Source of the DNA: an uncultured bacterium
GTDB taxonomy: Bacteria; Desulfobacterota; BSN033; UBA1163
Direction: 5' to 3'
Length of the DNA: 37,489 bases
Assembly (NCBI GenBank): GCA_938045955.1
Contig: CALIBK010000126.1
Location: 1-37,489 of the forward strand
In this document: positions 1 through 13,371 of the stretch, piece after piece
Layout: each line of letters starts with the position of its first letter
How positions within the stretch are numbered: position 1 is the first letter of the stretch
Program-made: the position numbers and the translations under genes
The notes under the pieces: model-generated
The model's input: the letters and a program-made list of their open reading frames with translations, nothing else
Databases searched by the model: none
Told to the model about the DNA's origin: nothing

Positions 1-117
<117 letters not shown>

Positions 118-159
118 GCCTTATTAACTATAACCACACCTTCAAAACTGCATAGCGGG

Positions 160-3160
<3,001 letters not shown>

Positions 3161-3201
3161 TACCCACTATGCAGTTTTCAAGGTGCGGTCAATCTGTTCT
3201 T

Positions 3202-3277
3202 TGGTGGAGATGAGCGGATTCGAACCGCTGACCCCCTGCTTGCAAAGCAGGTGCTCTCCCAGCTGAGCTACATCCCC
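3202..3277 (-). tRNA. tRNA-Ala (anticodon UGC), CCA encoded
   Basis: Reverse complement GGGGATGTAGCTCAGCTGGGAGAGCACCTGCTTTGCAAGCAGGGGGTCAGCGGTTCGAATCCGCTCATCTCCACCA folds as a cloverleaf with TGC anticodon. Confidence 0.97.
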
Positions 3278-3279
3278 AA

Positions 3280-3356
<77 letters not shown>

Positions 3357-3387
3357 AAAGGACTAGTAAGAGGAAGAGTCCTACATA

Positions 3388-4967
<1,580 letters not shown>

Positions 4968-5010
4968 TTTTTTAAAAACAGAGACCCAAAACGAATAACC
5001 CCTCTATTCT

Positions 5011-5024
5011 ATTTTCAAAGAACA
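5011..5024 (-). promoter_or_regulatory. boxA-like antitermination element in the rRNA leader
   Basis: Minus strand TGTTCTTTGAAAAT upstream of 16S resembles rRNA boxA; by eye only. Confidence 0.4.
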
Positions 5025-5044
5025 ATTATACTCGCAATTTATAT

Positions 5045-5072
5045 ATATTAAACTATAATTTTTTTTTGTCAA
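5045..5072 (-). promoter_or_regulatory. Candidate rRNA operon promoter
   Basis: Minus strand TTGACA (5072..5067), 16-nt spacer, TAATAT (5050..5045); a further TATAAT lies downstream (GAGTATAATTG). Confidence 0.6.
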
Positions 5073-5096
5073 GAGGGAAAAAAATATTTAAAAATC

Positions 5097-6350
5097 TTAT
5101 TTATTTTCAATTAGTTTGAATCGATGAAATTTTTTCTTACCCGCTCTCAGCAAGATTTCGCCTCTCTCGTTAAAATCATTTAAGGTAACGATTTGATCGA
5201 ACTGGTCAATTCTTTTTTTATTGAGATATCCCCCTCCTTGAAGGATCAACCTTCTCGCTTCAGAGCTCGACTTTGAAAGTCCTGCAATCTCAAATAATTT
5301 AAATATCGGGATCCCTTCTTTCATCTTTTTCGTTTCAATAAAAGTGGTCGGGATCGCATCCTCCCTTGCTTCTATTTCTGAGAAAAGGACCCTTGAGGCA
5401 TCTCGAGCTCTCTCTGCCTCCTCTTGTCCATGGACAATCTTTGTGGCTTCAAAAGCCAAAACTTCTTTTGCCTTTCTGATCTCGGCTCCTTTTAACTTCC
5501 CATATTCTTTAATTTCCTCCATAGGGAGGAAAGTAAACAGGGACAAAAATCTTTCCACGTCTCGATCATCCGTATTAATCCAAAATTGATAATATTCGTA
5601 GGGAGAGGTTTTATTCGGATCCAACCAGATAGCCCCCTTTTCGGTCTTTCCCATCTTTCTCCCATCCGCTGTCTTAATAAGTGGAAAGGTGATCCCATAC
5701 GCCTGTTTTCCTTCAAGCCGTCGAATAAGATCGATTCCGGCAACAATATTTCCCCACTGATCACTTCCACCCATTTGAATCAAACATTGATAATGTTTGA
5801 AGAGATACCAAAAATCATATGCCTGAAGAAGCTGATAATTAAATTCTATAAAAGAGAGCCCTGTTTCTAAACGAATTTTGATAGATTCCGTGGCTAACAT
5901 TCTATTCACACTGAAATGTACCCCGATCTCTCTTAAAAAATCTATATAGTTGAGTTTGGTTAACCAATCTGCATTATTTAAGAGAAGGGCTTTCCCTTCC
6001 GAGAAATCTAAAAAACGAGAAAACTGTTTTTTCTGTGCCTCTGCATTTCGCTGGATCTCTTCGTAGGTCAAAATCTGACGCATCTCATCCTTTCCACTTG
6101 GATCTCCAACCAGTCCTGTTCCTCCACCGATTAAAGCAATAGGACGATGCCCAGAACGTTGCATATGAGAGAGGGCCATAATAGGAACTAAGTTTCCAAC
6201 ATGAAAGCTGGAGGCCGTGGGGTCAAACCCGATATAACAGGTCACCCTGCCTTCCAACAGTTCTGCGATTCTTTCTTCATCTGTGACCTGTTCAATAAAT
6301 CCTCTCTCTTTAAATACTTCAAACAACGTCTTCTTTTCCCTCACTTCCAT
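5097..6350 (-). CDS. tyrS: Tyrosyl-tRNA synthetase
   Basis: 417 aa; YIGFDPTASSFHVGNL and KMGKTEKGAIWL class I motifs plus C-terminal S4-like domain. Confidence 0.95.
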   Translation of the reverse strand: MEVREKKTLFEVFKERGFIEQVTDEERIAELLEGRVTCYIGFDPTASSFHVGNLVPIMALSHMQRSGHRPIALIGGGTGLVGDPSGKDEMRQILTYEEIQRNAEAQKKQFSRFLDFSEGKALLLNNADWLTKLNYIDFLREIGVHFSVNRMLATESIKIRLETGLSFIEFNYQLLQAYDFWYLFKHYQCLIQMGGSDQWGNIVAGIDLIRRLEGKQAYGITFPLIKTADGRKMGKTEKGAIWLDPNKTSPYEYYQFWINTDDRDVERFLSLFTFLPMEEIKEYGKLKGAEIRKAKEVLAFEATKIVHGQEEAERARDASRVLFSEIEAREDAIPTTFIETKKMKEGIPIFKLFEIAGLSKSSSEARRLILQGGGYLNKKRIDQFDQIVTLNDFNERGEILLRAGKKKFHRFKLIENK

Positions 6351-7146
6351 AGGTCCTTTCCCTCTCGTTCAGTGGGATTCGAAGTCTTTTGATCCTTTTA
6401 GATTTCCCTGTCCTTTCGTCGATCTCTACCATGACCCCTTGAAGTTCGATCTCTCCAGAGGCCACATCAAATTTCCATGGAATTTGAGTGAGAAAGCGAT
6501 CAAGGGCCACCTGTTTCCGGATCCCGATGACGGAATCCATGGGGCCGGTCATCCCCACATCGGTGATATAGGCTGTTCCCTCATTGAGGATTCTATCATC
6601 ACAGGTTTGAATGTGGGTATGGGTTCCAAGGACTGCAGAAACCCCCCCATCTAAGAACCAACCCATCGCCATTTTTTCTGAAGTTGCTTCAGCATGAAAA
6701 TCAACGATAATCGCTAATGTCTCTTTCCTCAACCTTTCAACTTCTTTCTCTCCTACTCGAAAAGGACAATCTAAATGTTTCATAAATACTCTTCCCTCTA
6801 AATTGAGCACCCCTACTTTTTGCCCTTGCTTTGAGGAAAAAATTCCCGATCCTCTCCCTGGAACCTGCTCAGGATAATTTGCGGGTCTCAACATTCGAGG
6901 TTCTTCATTTAAAAAAGAGAGGATTTCCTTTTTCGCCCAGATATGGTTTCCGGAGGTAAGTACGTCCACTCCCATTTCAAAAATCTCCATGGCAATCGCT
7001 GGAGTGATTCCCATTCCCCCAGCTGCATTCTCTCCATTGGCAATCGTAAAGTCAATCTGATATTCCTCCACTACTCTGCCCAATAACTCCCGAAGGGCCC
7101 TACGTCCCGGTCTCCCAATAATATCCCCCACAAAGAGAATTTTCAT
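6319..7146 (-). CDS. YmdB-family metallophosphoesterase
   Basis: 275 aa; MKILFVGDIIGRPGRRAL, NGENAAGGMGIT, TSGNHIW, VDFHAEATSEK, GTHTHIQTCD motifs; 3' end overlaps the tyrS start. Confidence 0.9.
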   Translation of the reverse strand: MKILFVGDIIGRPGRRALRELLGRVVEEYQIDFTIANGENAAGGMGITPAIAMEIFEMGVDVLTSGNHIWAKKEILSFLNEEPRMLRPANYPEQVPGRGSGIFSSKQGQKVGVLNLEGRVFMKHLDCPFRVGEKEVERLRKETLAIIVDFHAEATSEKMAMGWFLDGGVSAVLGTHTHIQTCDDRILNEGTAYITDVGMTGPMDSVIGIRKQVALDRFLTQIPWKFDVASGEIELQGVMVEIDERTGKSKRIKRLRIPLNERERTYGSEGKEDVV

Positions 7147-7188
7147 GTTAAATGGTCCTGGGTTCGGAGGGAAACATCTATCTCCGAA

Positions 7189-8757
7189 CTACTTGGCAAT
7201 ATCTACCGAGCGCGTTTCCCGAATGACGGTCACTTTGATTTGACCCGGATAAGTCAATTCCTTTTCAATCTTCCTCGCAATATCCCGACAAAGGATCACC
7301 GACTCTTCATCTGAAATTTTTTCAGGCTGAACAATGACCCGGATTTCTCTCCCCGCTTGAATGGCATAGGATTTCTCAACTCCAGAAAAGGATTGAGCAA
7401 TCCTTTCTAAATCCTCCAATCGCTTCACATAGGTCTCTAATGTCTCCCGTCTTGCCCCCGGTCTGGCTCCAGAAAGAGCATCTGCGGCAGCCACCAGGAC
7501 ATCCAGTAGAGTTTCAGGTTTTTCTTCTTCATGATGGGATAAAATGGCATGAACAATCACGGGAGTCTCTCCATATTTTCTTGCTAACTCTGCACCAATC
7601 TTTGCATGGGACCCCTCAACCTCATGATCCACTGCCTTTCCTATATCGTGCAAAAGTCCTGCCCGCTTTGCCTGTTTGATATTGAGACCTAATTCAGAAG
7701 CCATGATTCCGCAAAGAAAGGCCACCTCTAAAGAATGTTGATAAACATTTTGGGCATAACTGGTGCGGTATTTGAGCCGTCCGATCAGTTTAACCAATTC
7801 CGGATGAATCCCATGGACCCCTACATCAAAGGTCGCCTGTTCACCTGCCTCACGAATAGAAGCTTCCACTTCCTGTTCCACTTTCTGTACAATCTCTTCT
7901 ATCCGGGCCGGGTGAATTCTTCCATCGCTGACCAAACGCTCCAACGAGATTCGGGCAATCTCCCTTCGAATCGGATTAAAACCAGAAAGGATTACAGCCT
8001 CGGGGGTATCATCGATGATTAAATCCACTCCTGTAGCTGCTTCAAGGGCCCGAATATTTCTCCCCTCCCTTCCAATAATCCTCCCTTTCATTTCTTCATT
8101 CGGCAGATTGACCACGGAGACCGTCTTCTCTGCCACGTAATCCCCTGCATAGCGTTGAATAGCAAGACTGATAATCTCCTTGGCCTTTTTATCTGCAATT
8201 TCTCGAGCTTCTTCCTCCATTCTTTTAATTTTCTTAGCAATCTCATGCTTGGCCTCTTCCTCCATCGATTCCATAAGCATTCTTTTGGCTTCCTCCGCCG
8301 TCATTTTAGAAATGTTCTCCAACTGGATTCGCTGCCTTTGGAGAAGCTCTGTCACCTTCCTTTCCATCTCTTGAATCATTTTTTCCTGCTGGATTAATGC
8401 CTTTTCTTTTTTTACAATTTCTCCTTCTCGAGTTTCGATAAGCTCTATCTTCTTATCTAAGTTCGACTCCCTTTGGGCAATTCGCCTCTCTAAATTTTGA
8501 AGTTCCTGCCTCTTTTCGCTTATCTCTTTTTCAAACGCTGCCTTCTCTTGATAGAATTGGTCTTTGGCACGAAGGAGGGCTTCCTTCTTAATAATCTCAG
8601 CCTCCTTCTCTGCTTCTTCAATGACCCTTTTTGCAACCTCTTGGATAGACTCCATCTTTGATTCGATATATCTTTTTCTAACCAGAAACCCGATGAGAGC
8701 TCCAAGAAATGCAATAAGGAAGATAATCAGAACATACATTCCAATAGATAGACTCAA
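7189..8757 (-). CDS. rny: Ribonuclease Y (apparent TTG start)
   Basis: 522 aa; N-terminal TM helix, long coiled coil, KH domain ([15 protein letters not shown]), HD motif ([12 protein letters not shown]). GAGGAGGTG SD precedes TTG. Confidence 0.95.
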   Translation of the reverse strand: MSLSIGMYVLIIFLIAFLGALIGFLVRKRYIESKMESIQEVAKRVIEEAEKEAEIIKKEALLRAKDQFYQEKAAFEKEISEKRQELQNLERRIAQRESNLDKKIELIETREGEIVKKEKALIQQEKMIQEMERKVTELLQRQRIQLENISKMTAEEAKRMLMESMEEEAKHEIAKKIKRMEEEAREIADKKAKEIISLAIQRYAGDYVAEKTVSVVNLPNEEMKGRIIGREGRNIRALEAATGVDLIIDDTPEAVILSGFNPIRREIARISLERLVSDGRIHPARIEEIVQKVEQEVEASIREAGEQATFDVGVHGIHPELVKLIGRLKYRTSYAQNVYQHSLEVAFLCGIMASELGLNIKQAKRAGLLHDIGKAVDHEVEGSHAKIGAELARKYGETPVIVHAILSHHEEEKPETLLDVLVAAADALSGARPGARRETLETYVKRLEDLERIAQSFSGVEKSYAIQAGREIRVIVQPEKISDEESVILCRDIARKIEKELTYPGQIKVTVIRETRSVDIAK

Positions 8758-8873
8758 GGGTTTTTCACCTCCTCTTAAATCCTTAAAAAAAATTTTCTAC
8801 CAAAAGTTCATCCCTCTCAAATCCCTTTGGAATTTAAGGCCTTTTCGAGCTTCGAAAGAGAATGAGAGGGTTC

Positions 8874-9162
8874 AAGATAGAGGAAAGGGTTCTTTTAGGA
8901 GAACCTGATAGGGGTGAGAAAATGAGTGAAGATTATCGGAAAATTCTTTGGCCTCTTTTTTTATATTTCTAAACCGCAGTCTTTTTAAAAAGGGAAAGAG
9001 GAAGACCCCCCCTCGCTTAGTCTCAGGCCGATCGGGAGCTTTCTTCTTCGTTTCCCTTTCAAAGAACTTAAGAAGAATCTCAATAATTTTCAAATGTTGA
9101 AGCGGAAAAAACCTCATTTTTCTCATTTATCAGGTTGTTTCTGATCCCCTTTTCTCTATCTT
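8874..9162 (-). ncRNA. Candidate long rod-shaped structured RNA between zapA and rny (6S-like position; family unproven)
   Basis: Nested complementary arms: 9147-9162/8874-8889 (15 of 16), 9128-9136/8902-8910 (9 of 9), 9113-9125/8915-8926 (12 bp, one bulge), 9081-9092/8927-8938 (11 of 12 with one wobble in minus-strand RNA), plus apical hairpin 9051-9059/8989-8997 (9 of 9). Confidence 0.5.
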
Positions 9163-9194
9163 CCACCTAATTTTTTATTTCGATCCCTTAATCC

Positions 9195-9524
9195 TTATCC
9201 TGTGATACTCACCTTTTTGAGCTCTTTTCCTCCAATTTTAATATCTATCCTTTCGGCCAGATCCTTAGATTTGGACTCAATTTCTTGGAGAAGAATCATT
9301 CTTTTTTCTCTTTCTCTTAAAAGATCGTCAGCGATGTTAAGAGCGGTAAGAATCGCCACATTGAGGGTAGAAACACTCCGTGTCTTTTTTAGAATTTCGT
9401 CCGCTTTATCATTCACATATTTTGCAACTTCCTGAATATGCTTTTCTTCGGCATCGGTTTTTACCGTATAGGTTTGTCCAAACACTTTGATTTCAACTGT
9501 CCTCTCCTTTCCCATCTCCCTCAT
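9195..9524 (-). CDS. zapA: Cell division protein ZapA
   Basis: 109 aa; VEIKVFGQTYTVKTDAEEKHIQEVAKYVNDKADEI...LNVAILTALNIADDLL is typical ZapA. The first residues (MREMGKE) may not be the true start. Confidence 0.9.
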   Translation of the reverse strand: MREMGKERTVEIKVFGQTYTVKTDAEEKHIQEVAKYVNDKADEILKKTRSVSTLNVAILTALNIADDLLREREKRMILLQEIESKSKDLAERIDIKIGGKELKKVSITG

Positions 9525-9550
9525 CCAGATGAGTCTATCCTCTCTCTAAG

Positions 9551-9763
9551 TTATAATTCGATTCCCCTCAGTCTTTGGAGGAGCTGGTCAATTCTCATCT
9601 TGACCCGTTCTCGATCTTGAGAGAGGAGTTCCATCTTTTTTTCGATCTCTAATCTTTTTTCCCTCTCTTCCTTAAGGGCAGAGAGGAGTCTTTCTCTTTC
9701 ATCCACAAGGTCCTGATATTTGGCTAACAACTCGGAAATTTTCTCTTCGAGGTTTTCAAGCAT
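9551..9763 (-). CDS. ZapB-like coiled-coil cell division protein
   Basis: 70-aa all-helical heptad-rich protein directly upstream of zapA. Confidence 0.65.
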   Translation of the reverse strand: MLENLEEKISELLAKYQDLVDERERLLSALKEEREKRLEIEKKMELLSQDRERVKMRIDQLLQRLRGIEL

Positions 9764-9808
9764 AAATGCTCCCCTTCGAAGATCCTCTTGTCAGCCTGTA
9801 TATTTTCA

Positions 9809-9837
9809 ATAATATTTCTTCGCTCAAAAAAAGTCAA
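9809..9837 (-). promoter_or_regulatory. Candidate sigma70-type promoter for the zapB-zapA block
   Basis: Minus strand TTGACT (9837..9832), 17-nt spacer, TATTAT (9814..9809). Confidence 0.6.
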
Positions 9838-9878
9838 TCCTTCTAAAAATTTTTATGTAAGAATCGAAAAATACGGAT

Positions 9879-10974
9879 TTAGACTGCATTTCCATTCAAT
9901 AGATAAGCTCTTATGAACTCATCAATCTCGCCATCTAACACGCGGTCGACCTGATAGATGACTTTATTAGTACGGTGGTCTTTCACCATTTTATATGGAT
10001 GTAAAATATAGGAACGAATTTGGCTCCCCCAAGCAATCTCTTTTTTCGAATTATGAAGCTCCCGTAATCTTTCCTCTTTCTCCTTCCGTTCCCTCTCATA
10101 AAGCCTGGCCTTTAATATTTTTAAGGCCATCGCTTTATTCTTATGTTGGGACCGTTCATTTTGACATTGAACGACGATTCCCGTGGGAAGGTGGGTGATT
10201 CGGACCGCAGAATCTGTTTTATTGACATGCTGCCCACCTGCTCCACTGGAGCGAAAGGTATCCACTCTCAAATCCTTTTCATCAATCTCGATAGTTATCT
10301 CTTCAGAGACTTCTGGAATCACAAATACAGATGCAAAAGAGGTATGTCGTCTCGCTCCTGCGTCAAAGGGAGAGATCCGAACCAATCGATGGATTCCCAC
10401 TTCCGCCTTTAAATATCCATAAGCATACTTTCCATTGACTGTAAATGTCACATTCTTTATTCCTGCTTCCTCTCCAGGCAGGATATCGACAATTTCAGTC
10501 TGATATCCTCTCTTTTCTGCCCATCTCAAATACATTCTAAGAAGCATTTCGGCCCAATCTTGGGCTTCTGTTCCTCCTGCCCCCGCATTTATACTCACAA
10601 TGGCATTTCTCTCATCGTTCTCTCCTCTCAGCATCTGTCTAAATTCCATCTCCTTGATGGCTTCTTCATTCTGCTCGATTTTTTTAAGAAGTTCTTCAGC
10701 CTCTTTTTCATCATTCTGTTCCTCAATGAGTTGGAGAAGAACTTCCATCTCTTCAATCTCTTTCTTCTTTTCCTGCCAGCTCAGAAGGCCTTCTAAAAGG
10801 GAATTCCTTTCTTTCAAAATCTTTTGGGTGGTGTCCCCACCCTCCCAGAAATTAGGCTCCGACATCATCTTCCCAATCTCATTTAATCTTTTCTCCTTTT
10901 TTTCGAGGTCAAAGATAGCCTCGCATAATTTCTAAACGATTATTTAATTCCTTCAAACGACCCTTAAGTTCCAT
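9879..10974 (-). CDS. prfB: Peptide chain release factor 2, programmed +1 frameshift
   Basis: Main ORF 9879..10868 has [25 protein letters not shown]. Zero-frame start at 10974 gives [21 protein letters not shown] then TGA (10911..10909) in CTTTGAC; +1 shift continues [22 protein letters not shown]. Confidence 0.95.
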
Positions 10975-11076
10975 AATCATAATCATCACCCACTTTGTGA
11001 TTATCTATAATAAATTATTAACATAACTTGAAAAAAAGTTAAATTGTTTATTTAATTATTTGATATTATTAAATTT

Positions 11077-11949
11077 TTAATTTTCAATAATTTTTGCCAT
11101 TTCTTCACCCACGAGTGCTGGATTTTTAACCACCCGAACACCTGCTTTTTCTAAGGCCTCCATCTTCTCCTGGGCTGTGCCTTTACCTCCGGAAATGATC
11201 GCTCCTGCATGGCCCATTCTCCTTCCTGGGGGAGCTGTCAATCCAGCAATGAAGGCAACGACCGGTTTTCGGATTTCTTTTTCAATAAATTTAGCCGCTT
11301 CTTCTTCCGCTATCCCTCCGATCTCCCCAATCATAATTAATGCCCTGGTTTCTGGATCTTTTTCAAAAAGTCGAAGAAGATCCACGTAATCCAGTCCTAT
11401 GATTTGATCTCCACCGATTCCCACGCAGGTAGACTGCCCAATTCCTTTTTTGGTCAATTGATCCACCACTTCATAAGTTAGTGTTCCACTCCTTGACATG
11501 ATTCCAACAGGCCCTTGCCTATGGATATAACCGGCCATCACCCCAATCTTACATTTTCCAGGAGAGATAATCCCGGGGGTATTTGGACCAATCAGATTGA
11601 CATTTTTTTTACGAAGGTATTCCTTCACTTTAATCATATCTAAAGTAGGAATTCCCTCTGTTAAACAGACAATAAGAGGGATATTGGCATCGGCCGCCTC
11701 CAAAATCGCATCGGCTGCAAAGGCCGGGGGTACAAAGATTGCAGAGGCGTTCGCCTCAGTCTCCCTTACCGCCTCTGAAACGGTATTGAACACGGGAATT
11801 CCATCGACCTTCTGTCCCCCTTTCCCCGGAGTAACCCCGGCCACAATCCTTGTACCATACTCCACCATCTGGCGGGTATGAAACATTCCCTCATTTCCCG
11901 TAATCCCTTGAACTAACACCCTTGTATTCTCGTCCACTAAAATACTCAT
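11077..11949 (-). CDS. sucD: Succinyl-CoA synthetase alpha subunit
   Basis: [50 protein letters not shown] at 11949 preceded by AAAGGAGG; the 11973 ORF start is less likely. Confidence 0.95.
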   Translation of the reverse strand: MSILVDENTRVLVQGITGNEGMFHTRQMVEYGTRIVAGVTPGKGGQKVDGIPVFNTVSEAVRETEANASAIFVPPAFAADAILEAADANIPLIVCLTEGIPTLDMIKVKEYLRKKNVNLIGPNTPGIISPGKCKIGVMAGYIHRQGPVGIMSRSGTLTYEVVDQLTKKGIGQSTCVGIGGDQIIGLDYVDLLRLFEKDPETRALIMIGEIGGIAEEEAAKFIEKEIRKPVVAFIAGLTAPPGRRMGHAGAIISGGKGTAQEKMEALEKAGVRVVKNPALVGEEMAKIIEN

Positions 11950-11962
11950 TGGCCTTCCTCCT

Positions 11963-13135
11963 TTAGGCTCCAACCTTTTTTAAGGCTTCCACAACCTTCT
12001 GTGCCCCCTCGTACATCCCAGCCGCTACAGTAAAGTTGAGTCCAGAGTCGTTGAGAATCTTTCTTCCTTCCTCAACGTTTGTTCCTTCCAATCTTACCAC
12101 GATGGGAACCTTCACTTTTACCTCTCTTACCGCTTCTGTGACCCCTTTTGCGAGAGTGTCACATCGAAGAATTCCTCCAAAAATATTAATAAACACCACT
12201 TTTACATCGGGATCGGACATTAAAATTTTAAATCCATTCTTTACCATCTCCACCGTGGCTCCTCCTCCCACATCAAGGAAATTTGCAGGCTCTGCCCCAA
12301 AAACTTTTATAATATCCATCGTTGCCATCGCGAGGCCTGCCCCATTCACCATACAACCCACATTTCCGTTAAGTTTAATATAGTTTAAATTATATTTGGA
12401 CGCCTCAATCTCTAAAGGATCTTCCTCATGAAGATCCCTTAGGACAACAATCTCTTTATGCCGAAAGAGTCCATTGTCATCAAAATTCATTTTTGCATCC
12501 AAGGCAATAAATTCTCCATTCTTCGTTAGGATAAGAGGATTGATTTCAGCAAGTAGACAATCCTTCTCATGAAAGGCATTAAAAAGCCCAGTGATAATGG
12601 GTCTCAATTTTCCAACCTCCACTGGTCCAAAGCCTAATCCATATCCAATCTTATTCACCTGAAACGGCCTCAATCCTATGGAAGGATCTATCCATTCTTT
12701 TACAATCTTTTCAGGAGATTCAGCCGCAACCTTCTCGATCTCTATTCCTCCTTCTCTGCTTGCCATAATGACGGGGGAGGCTTTGGCCCGATCAATGACA
12801 ACCCCTAAATAGAGCTCTTCTTTTATTTCTACTCTTTCCTCGATCAAAACCTTTCGAACCACCTTCCCCTTTGGACCTGTCTGGGGAGTCACGAGGGTCA
12901 TCCCGATCATCTCCCTTGCTACTTTTTCTACCTCTGAAAGGTTCCTGACCACCCGGACCCCTCCTCCTTTCCCTCTACCACCTGCGTGGATCTGGGCTTT
13001 CAGAACAACTGGTTCAGTTCCGATCTCCTCAGAAACCCTCTTAGCCTCTTCCGCAGTTTGTATTACTCTACCTTTTGGAACAGGTACCCCATATTGTCTA
13101 AGGATCTCTTTCGCTTGATATTCATGAATCTTCAT
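11963..13135 (-). CDS. sucC: Succinyl-CoA synthetase beta subunit
   Basis: 390 aa; [41 protein letters not shown]-like/[21 protein letters not shown]. Confidence 0.95.
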   Translation of the reverse strand: MKIHEYQAKEILRQYGVPVPKGRVIQTAEEAKRVSEEIGTEPVVLKAQIHAGGRGKGGGVRVVRNLSEVEKVAREMIGMTLVTPQTGPKGKVVRKVLIEERVEIKEELYLGVVIDRAKASPVIMASREGGIEIEKVAAESPEKIVKEWIDPSIGLRPFQVNKIGYGLGFGPVEVGKLRPIITGLFNAFHEKDCLLAEINPLILTKNGEFIALDAKMNFDDNGLFRHKEIVVLRDLHEEDPLEIEASKYNLNYIKLNGNVGCMVNGAGLAMATMDIIKVFGAEPANFLDVGGGATVEMVKNGFKILMSDPDVKVVFINIFGGILRCDTLAKGVTEAVREVKVKVPIVVRLEGTNVEEGRKILNDSGLNFTVAAGMYEGAQKVVEALKKVGA

Positions 13136-13170
13136 TTTGTCCTCCCTCTTCTGTAAATCAATTCTTAAAT

Positions 13171-13198
13171 ATTATAATGATTTTTTTAATTCTAACAA
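13171..13198 (-). promoter_or_regulatory. Candidate internal promoter for sucCD
   Basis: Minus strand TTGTTA (13198..13193), 16-nt spacer, TATAAT (13176..13171), upstream of the sucC ATG. Confidence 0.5.
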
Positions 13199-13371
13199 TA
13201 TTTTTATATCCACCATCCTAAATTCTCGACGAAGGATGGGAATCATGGTCTGATAGGGGGGGTTAAACCAAGAGTGATGGATTACACCCAATCCCTAATC
13301 CACCTCCTCTCGTGAGGGAAGGGAGGAATGGGCCTGGATGGGATACTAAAAAGGTGAACTAAGGCTGGAAA

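Noticed and set aside
8986-9059. Stand-alone rho-independent terminator call at the 9-bp AAAGGGAAA/TTTCCCTTT hairpin
   Set aside because: A short T-run follows, but the hairpin sits as the apex of the larger nested structure, so a terminator call is not well supported.
8872-9126. 84-aa minus-strand ORF between zapA and rny
   Set aside because: No recognisable domain; coincides with the nested inverted-repeat structure, better explained as a structured RNA or repeat.
8874-9162. Firm assignment of the zapA-rny structure as 6S RNA
   Set aside because: Location and rod shape fit, but length (~290 nt) and lack of a recognisable 6S consensus prevent a family call without a covariance search.
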